Below the pieces are notes generated by a model. The model made no database searches and was not told the DNA's origin. It was given only the letters and a program-made list of their open reading frames with translations. DNA of 64,000 bases, taken from positions 1,488,001 to 1,552,000 of the forward strand of contig JANEZZ010002882.1 of NCBI GenBank assembly GCA_026122225.1, given 5' to 3'. Within the stretch, counting starts at the first letter, position 1. Each line of letters opens with the position of its first letter. Source of the stretch: Heloderma charlesbogerti. Taxonomy: Eukaryota > Chordata > Lepidosauria > Squamata > Helodermatidae. A program made the translations under genes and the position numbers. Positions 57,916-64,000 of the stretch are shown here, piece by piece.

Positions 57916-58087
57916 ATAATGAAGTTTATGCTTGGGGTAACAATTCCATGGGACAGTGTGGCCAAGGGAACTCCACAGGTCCCATTACTAAACCAAAGAA
58001 AGTGAGTGGTTTAGATGGAGTAGCAATTCAACAGATTTCAGCTGGAACATCCCACAGTCTTGCCTGGACAGCCCTTCCCAGAGACAG
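57916..58087 (+). CDS. HERC1: HERC1 coding exon, residues 683-740, RLD1 blade 7
   Basis: Reads (D)NEVYAWGNNSMGQCGQGN, KPKKVSGLDGVAIQQISAG and TSHSLAWTALPRDR, the last RCC1 repeat and the closing strand of the propeller. Donor GTAAGT. Confidence 0.97.
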
Positions 58088-58633
58088 GTAAGTGATTGTA
58101 TATTATTTAAAAAAATAATTATGTGCTTTTACACATCTGTCTTTTGATCAAAACACTTCCTTAAAAATAGTTCAGCGTGATGTTTTTGAGCGGTGTCCCT
58201 TTTTCTCTTGTGGCTCTTTTTTCCACAAGGGACCTTGTTCAATTTTCAAAACATATGTGTGCTTTTATACCTCCTTAGTTACCAGTATCTCCTGGCATTC
58301 TACCTTTAATCGCTTGCATCAGCACATTTGCTGGTAACACTGGACTAACAGCAGCAGAACTTTGTGTTTTGCAGTGTTGTTATGCCCCATTTATTTAGCA
58401 AGACTCAACTAACGCAGTGGAAGGAGGATTTAAAAGAATTACAACTTCCTAGAAGAATGAAAATGGCTCTTGACTCGCATCACATGAAGATGGTTGGTTT
58501 TTAGGCACTATATTCTGTACCAGATATCGCCATTTTATCTGTCTTAGCAGGAAGACGTTCTTCTGTTCTTAATGAATCATTATTTTGATTTTGTGGAAAT
58601 TTTGCTTCATGACATCCTTTTGTTTGATTGCAG
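58088..58633 (+). other. HERC1: HERC1 intron
   Basis: 546 bases with no visible repeat or exon. It ends in GTTTGATTGCAG. Confidence 0.75.
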
Positions 58634-58768
58634 ACAAGTTGTTGCCTGGCATAGACCTTACTGTGTGGATCTTGAAGAAAGCACCTTTTCCCATCTCCGT
58701 TCTTTCCTTGAGCAGTATTGTGACAAAATTAATAGTGAGATTCCTCCTCTTCCATTTCCTTCCTCAAG
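58634..58768 (+). CDS. HERC1: HERC1 coding exon, residues 740-785
   Basis: Encodes QVVAWHRPYCVDLEESTFSH, LRSFLEQYCDKINSEIPPL and PFPSS, then a split Arg. Lies just after RLD1. Donor GTATTG is unusual at +5/+6 but the exon joins the next one in frame. Confidence 0.96.
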
Positions 58769-59858
58769 GTATTGATTTATAAAGCATATATGAAAATCTG
58801 CTTGGAGAGGACTCACTTGGGACACCTCCCTGAGCAGATAATCCTATGGAGGAATTTATGTATTTTATTTATTTTAAAACTTGTATCCTGCTTTCTTAAA
58901 AAAATAACTAGCAGAACAATCCTGTGGCCCCTAGATGTTGTCTGAGGGGCCATAGGATACTGGGGACTTTCGCTTGTGGGGCAGAGCTACGGCCTTGGAG
59001 GTGAAAATTCCCACTCGGATCTTCATCCCTGCCATCCTCCCAGCCCCCACGGAAAGCTCTGCAGTGGCTACTCTTCCAAGGTCGGTGTCATGACCTCAAG
59101 GGGGGACAGGGAGAGGAAATGGGGACTGTGCTGGAGGGGAGGGAAGACAGGAGGCCAGGATCTGCAGGATCCTAAAGCCTCTCAAGCCCTGGCCCCACCC
59201 TCGGCAGCGCATATCCACTAGACAGGCTCAGAGGCCCATCGTTCCTCCCACCATGCTGGCAGCAGCCCAGCAGAGCATAGGATTCTTGGGAAGTTTCCAT
59301 CTAGTGGATATCAGTCCAGTAGGATTGCATCTTCAAAGTGCTTACAAAAAGTCATAAGAATATGAAAATAGCAATTACATCACATAATATAGAAACCGCA
59401 ATTTTAAGAAAATGCTGTTTCAACAGAGGGTTTCACTGACACCCCGCTTCACCTGGTGGCTATACTGCTTATCAGCTGAAGTTATTGTTGCTATGGGACA
59501 ATATGAGGAGCCCAGAGTAAATTCAAAGGAGCAGATGAAGATCCAAACACAGAATGATGGAAGAGAACTCACACGCCAAAGGCTGAATCAAAAAAGTCTT
59601 CAGTAAGAGAAGGGGCCCTGAGAGCCATGCTCATGGGGAGGTGCCCTGCAGTCTCAGCACCATCACTGAGGCCTTGAATATAGTTTGGTTGGCTTGTGGC
59701 AATGACTCTGAGTAAACAGTCATAAGCCTTTTTCTGGTATATGGAACTTTATGTAGAACTGTTAGGCATGGATGCTGAAGAAGAGAGAAAGTAGATGGAG
59801 AGGAAGAATTGAGGATAGCCATTAAGCCTGGGTTAATGGCAGCATCTTGTTTTTGCAG
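58769..59858 (+). other. HERC1: HERC1 intron
   Basis: A GC-richer patch (about 58920-59290) and an AT-rich remainder. A possible antisense LINE-tail remnant lies at 58858-58900. Nothing else could be named. Confidence 0.65.
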
Positions 59859-60024
59859 GGAGCATCACAATTTCCTGAAGTTGTGCCTGAAGTTGCTCTC
59901 TAACCACCTTGCTCTTGCATTAGCTGGCGGAGTAGCTACAAGCATTCTTGGAAGGCAGGCTGGTCCCCTTCGGAATTTATTGTTTCGATTGATGGACTCT
60001 TCTGTCCCAGATGAAATACAGGAA
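59859..60024 (+). CDS. HERC1: HERC1 coding exon, residues 785-840
   Basis: Encodes EHHNFLKLCLKLLSNHLALA, LAGGVATSILGRQAGPLRNL and LFRLMDSSVPDEIQE. Helical region. 166 nt; ends phase 0 at GTAAGT. Confidence 0.97.
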
Positions 60025-60589
60025 GTAAGTGTCTTCAGCATTTTCCTGACATTTGCCCCATTCATTTAAGTTGGGAGGCAGTCTAAAAATGTGACACCTA
60101 GGAACTGAAATCAAGCCCTCTGGCTGGTTTGATTATCACTCCCTCTAATGCTGAATTAAATTGGCAATGCCAGTGACCTTGTTCCAAAGTGACCCCACCC
60201 ACAAACAAGACAGAGGCATCCGGATACTTGGGAGAATCCCAAAGTATGCCAAAATACAAAACAGCATCGTGGACATGGGAGCAGGGAGGTGGTGAATGTG
60301 TACTCAGCCTAGTGTGGCAGTGCATGTACCCACAGCCACTCCTTGATCACATCTGCTCCAGAGCCTCTTGGAGCTGGATGGGGCTAGAGGGCTGAACTTA
60401 GTGCCTCTGAAGCCATAGGGGACTGCATGTTGCATTTTGAAATAGTAGATTTAAACCAGTGTGTTCAGTGTTTGTGGGGCAGGGAATGCATTAGAGAGCA
60501 ATAATTTCAAAATGTATTAAGTAAAATATATAAAAATACTTTCAAGTGCATGCTGAAATGTTTACAATAAGGTCTCATTCAAACTTTAG
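60025..60589 (+). other. HERC1: HERC1 intron
   Basis: 565 bases with no recognised element. Acceptor CAAACTTTAG. Confidence 0.75.
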
Positions 60590-60715
60590 GTTGTGATTGA
60601 GACTCTGTCAGTTGGAGCAACAATGCTCCTGCCTCCCTTGAGAGAGAGAATGGAATTGCTGCATTCGCTTCTACCCCAAGGTCCCGACAGATGGGAGAGC
60701 CTATCAAAAGGGCAG
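60590..60715 (+). CDS. HERC1: HERC1 coding exon, residues 841-882
   Basis: Encodes VVIETLSVGATMLLPPLRER, MELLHSLLPQGPDRWESLSK and GQ. Phase 0 at both ends; donor GTAAAA. Confidence 0.96.
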
Positions 60716-62643
60716 GTAAAAAGTCTCTTGGAATCTGTATTTGCTTGAAGGTGCATCTGGAGCATTACCAGTGTGCTACTACAGAGGATAATGTGAGGCT
60801 ACTTTGGGAAGAACATATAATATTTTTCTTGTATTTTAAATGTATTTTATTGTATTTTAAGATACTGTGGTTTTAAATAGTTATCTGTAGTGCATAGGCA
60901 CTACAAGGGCAGGTTAAAAGTCTCCATATACACACAGGCATTCATACTACATTGCTGTTCAGTGGGTGGATTGTTGTGGATTAATTAAAAAGGACAGCTA
61001 ATTGGAAAATCACTAACGTGGGGTGCAATCCTATGGAGGTAGACATCAGCCTCCAAACTCAGAGGCTGAAGCTTATCCAGTGCAGGGCAGCCGGAGCACA
61101 GAGGCGATCCTTGCCTCCGTCCACCCTGCATTTTTGGCTAGGACTTTGGAGCAGGAGGGAGGCTGTGTGGTGCATTTTCACTCTCTCCACGCTCCGTTTC
61201 CAAGCACAGAGAAGTAGCCAGCATAGAGCTGCGCCGGCTACAAGGGAGCAGGGGAGGGGAGTGTGGTGTCTGGGAACCATGGTCAGAGCCAGGGCTCTGA
61301 CCTCGGTTTCCAGAAACTGAAAAACCCTGCGGCCCTCCAGACTGTGTCTAGTGGCCATAGGCTTTCTCCCTTAGTTTCCAGAGTGTGATGCAGTTATATG
61401 GGTCAGAGTGGTATCTGGTGGTCAGCTGACTTACAGGAGCATCATGAGACTGGATGCTGGGCTGAAGACTCTGGTCAGGCTGCAGGAGAGGGAGCAGTGC
61501 TGGAACTGAGTTCCCAGTCTGAGGCACTTGATGGCACAGCTACCTAGGAAGGAGGTGTGGCATGTAAGTAAGTGAAGGGGTCTCCTGGGCAAGCTTCCCA
61601 CGCAGTCCTTGGAGTAATAGTTGCCATTTAGCAAATATTCTAGGCTGAGGGCTCTTTGGTCAGTGTTTACAGAGAAATGTTCATTTTGATTTTTCCTTGG
61701 TTACTTCTTAGCCAGGGTGTGATCTGGTGTGATCTCAGTTTCGAAGCATTGGTCAAGCCTTCATTTGGCAGTCCAGCTGCTTGATTAAAACAGGAAGTAA
61801 TTAGGTCCTGTGTGAGAGGGGAGGGAGGAGCGTGTGAGCACAATTTTTGTTCCTGCTCCTCCAAACCATGCTTTGGAGGACTGGCTGAATGCAGCCCATT
61901 TATTATGCTTGATCCTTTTGTATAGCTAGCTGTGGTGCAGACATCTGCTGCCTAAAACTGAATATGGACAAGGAAGTTAACTTCACTGGCTTCATTGGAG
62001 GCTGTTCAGTTTAAGGTGCAGTTGTGTGATCTTTTTCTTGAACCCTGAGATTTGCAGCTTTTTTTAAAGGGTGTTTCTAATCTTCATGATGGAAGATGTT
62101 TTTGAAAATATAAAGAGAAAAATGCTCAAGGTTTAGAAACAAAGAAGGTAGCGAAAGAAGCATAAACGTATTTATTTTCCAGATCCATAGCAAAATTATT
62201 CAAGGGCTGAATTAGTTCATCTTGCATTTATTAAATTATTTAAGACGTCAGAATACTGTAGAAAAAAGGTACAATCACCAGTGTTGATATCTCACTCAAG
62301 CAAAAATGGCAACAATCACGTTGCTGAAAATGATATGCAAATTATTTATTTATTTATTAAATTTCTTAATCGCCCATCTGGTTGGTCACCCGGCCACTCT
62401 GGGCGATGTACAATCATACAAGCAGTTTAAAAACAATAAAATTATACATTATGTTAATTACAAACACTGACCATAAGTAAATCAACAACCATCATATGCC
62501 CCACATTATATTTCAGTTTGGCCCTCAATCCTGAACAAGTTACCTGCCCCAAGATGGACTATTTTCCATTTTGATTTATTAACTTGGAGTTCTTGTCTAA
62601 AGATCCAAAAGTGAAGAAAGTCACCTTTCTTTTTTCCCTTCAG
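60716..62643 (+). other. HERC1: HERC1 intron
   Basis: Contains an antisense L2-like LINE tail (62340-62460) starting with an (ATTT)n run. The GC-richer patch 61020-61330 resembles no repeat I can name. Confidence 0.7.
62340..62460 (-). mobile_element. L2-like LINE tail, reversed
   Basis: ATTATTTATTTATTTATTAA, CGGCCACTCTGGGCGATGTA and AAAACAATAAAATTATACA. Confidence 0.55.
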
Positions 62644-62865
62644 AGAATGCAGTTGGATATTATTCTGACAAGTTTGCAAGACCATACTCATGTAGCCTCC
62701 TTGCTTGGCTATAGCTCACCATCTGATGCCACAGATGTTTCTTCACTATGTATTGCCTATGGAAATATTTCTGATCCAACATATGGTGCTCAGAGTAACC
62801 ATCCGGACACTCATCTGGCTGAAATTTTAATGAAGACACTTCTGCGCAATTTAGGTTTTTATACT
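62644..62865 (+). CDS. HERC1: HERC1 coding exon, residues 883-956
   Basis: Encodes RMQLDIILTSLQDHTHVASL, LGYSSPSDATDVSS, a variable stretch (LCIAYGNISDPTYGAQSN), HPDTHLAEILMKTLLRN and LGFYT. The middle differs from my recollection of the mammalian protein more than any other HERC1 segment in the window. Donor GTAAGT. Confidence 0.96.
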
Positions 62866-63600
62866 GTAAGTTCAGAGCTTGAATTGTATTATGAAATACC
62901 AATCATCTTAGAATAATTTAATACTGTAAGCTAGGGCTGAGATCAGTTAGAAGAGGGCTTCTTTTAACAATTTTGTGTATCCCCCCCCAAATGTCCTCCT
63001 TTTCAGCAACTTTTCAAGTGGGGACTGTGAATAGGGCAACAGCATTCACCCATTCAGAGTGAGGGCTTGAAAGTATTGCCCTCACTCTGAACTGGCTTTG
63101 TGACATTGTCATTTAACCATATTGGACTATGTGATGCTGTGATACCACCCCACTGGCAACATGATCATGGATTGGCTAGGATCAGGTTTCCAGCAAGAGG
63201 ATAGCAGTGTGTGTGTTCTTTAAAGTGGTGTTGAAGCAGCTGTTAAGAGAAGCACCAACCTGGCATGAAAAAAAGAAGCATTTTTATTTTGAGGGGAACA
63301 TTTTAGCGCGCACTCACTGACGCACACTACCAGTGCTTTGGTCCTCTGAAGTTTTTTCTAATTACAGAAATTTGTTAGATCCTTTTTTTAAATCATATAT
63401 TAGCTGAAGAGGTTTCTGACCCTCCAACCTCAGCTTTTTTGAAGCAAAACTGAAAATCTGTCAGTTACCACTGGAACCTACTCATAGGCTACCAATAGCT
63501 ATTAAAATATAGTTCATATGTTCCTGGGTAGGAAGGCCTAATAAAAAAGGAAGAGAGGGTTTATATCAAATCTTAGGTGATGACTCTTGTGTCTTTCTAG
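62866..63600 (+). other. HERC1: HERC1 intron
   Basis: 735 bases with no recognised repeat. Acceptor GTGTCTTTCTAG. Confidence 0.75.
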
Positions 63601-63753
63601 GATCAAGCATTTGGAGAACTGGAAAAGAACAGTGACAAATTTTTACTTGGGACATCGTCATCAGAAAACAGTCAGCCTGCTCATCTTCATGAGCTGCTGT
63701 GTTCCCTGCAGAAACAACTTCTGGCATATTGTCACATCAACAGTGTGAGTGAG
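63601..63753 (+). CDS. HERC1: HERC1 coding exon, residues 957-1007 (last in window)
   Basis: Encodes DQAFGELEKNSDKFLLGTSS, SENSQPAHLHELLCSLQKQ and LLAYCHINSVSE. The human order SISEN supports using the GTTAGT donor at 63754. A GTGAGT at 63745, nine bases upstream, is an in-frame alternative donor. The gene continues beyond the window. Confidence 0.94.
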
Positions 63754-64000
63754 GTTAGTGCCATGGCTTTTCGTACATGTTGATAAGCATACTTTCTCCA
63801 CAGAAATTGGAACAATAAAGAGCAGTCAAGATATTTGGCACTGATTTTAGATATTATCTTCTGTAGACAAAGTTCATAATTCTTCTGTTTTCAATGTTCA
63901 GAGCTGAGTGCAGTTTCCTATGTAGCCAAAACAGCACCATCCATGCACAAGACTGAGGTGTCAGCAGGCTCAAAGTTTGCAGAAGTACCAAAAAAAAAAA
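63754..64000 (+). other. HERC1: HERC1 intron, partial
   Basis: Start of the next intron. No exon is seen; the window ends in a 10-nt A run. Confidence 0.7.

Noticed and set aside
63991..64000. A-run at the window end as a retrogene or LINE tail
   Set aside because: Only ten bases and cut by the window edge; nothing upstream resembles a retrocopy.

Overview
The window is vertebrate nuclear DNA, most likely from a squamate reptile (lizard or snake). It has spliced multi-exon genes with GT-AG introns and one strong CpG island. Its interspersed repeats are squamate-like: several BovB (RTE-clade) LINEs, CR1 tails ending in TTCTATGA units, L2-like tails ending in AATAAATAA, tRNA-derived SINEs and foldback DNA transposons. 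No prokaryotic feature, CRISPR array or rRNA gene is visible.

Layout. Positions 1-25,160 hold the 3' part of DAPK2 (death-associated protein kinase 2, DRP-1) on the + strand. Seven shared kinase exons run from the glycine-rich loop to the end of the kinase domain (2,481-14,275). The first coding exon lies upstream of the window. Two alternative C-termini follow. One is a single large terminal exon (15,643-16,284) encoding a ZIPK/DAPK3-like coiled-coil tail. The other is a set of three exons (20,106-23,180) encoding the calmodulin-binding autoregulatory segment and the basic C-terminus. Positions 25,160-32,690 are intergenic and repeat-rich. A CpG island (about 32,690-33,990) carries the HERC1 promoter and a probable non-coding exon 1. 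After an intron of about 11 kb, HERC1 coding begins at 44,576 and continues to the window end in 14 coding exons. They give 1,007 in-frame codons of a protein known to have roughly 4,860 residues, including a complete seven-blade RCC1-like domain (RLD1). The DAPK2-to-HERC1 order, both in the same orientation, matches what I recall of human chromosome 15q22.

Mobile DNA. HERC1 intron 2 contains a nearly full-length antisense BovB (46,346-49,553) with a 12-bp target-site duplication; its reading frame is broken only by two in-frame stops. Four shorter BovB copies and one small piece lie elsewhere, and three of the short copies have clear target-site duplications. Foldback elements carrying an ACTACAACTCCCAGCAT-type core are scattered through the window, and two of them abut or lie inside the HERC1 CpG island.

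The genes are ordinary conserved vertebrate genes. The points I would look at again are the DAPK2 dual-tail architecture, with lineage changes at three regulatory or structural positions, the promoter motifs of HERC1, and the recent BovB activity. I found no convincing sign of a wholly new biological system. Human residue numbers and comparisons come from memory of the protein families, not from an alignment run here.
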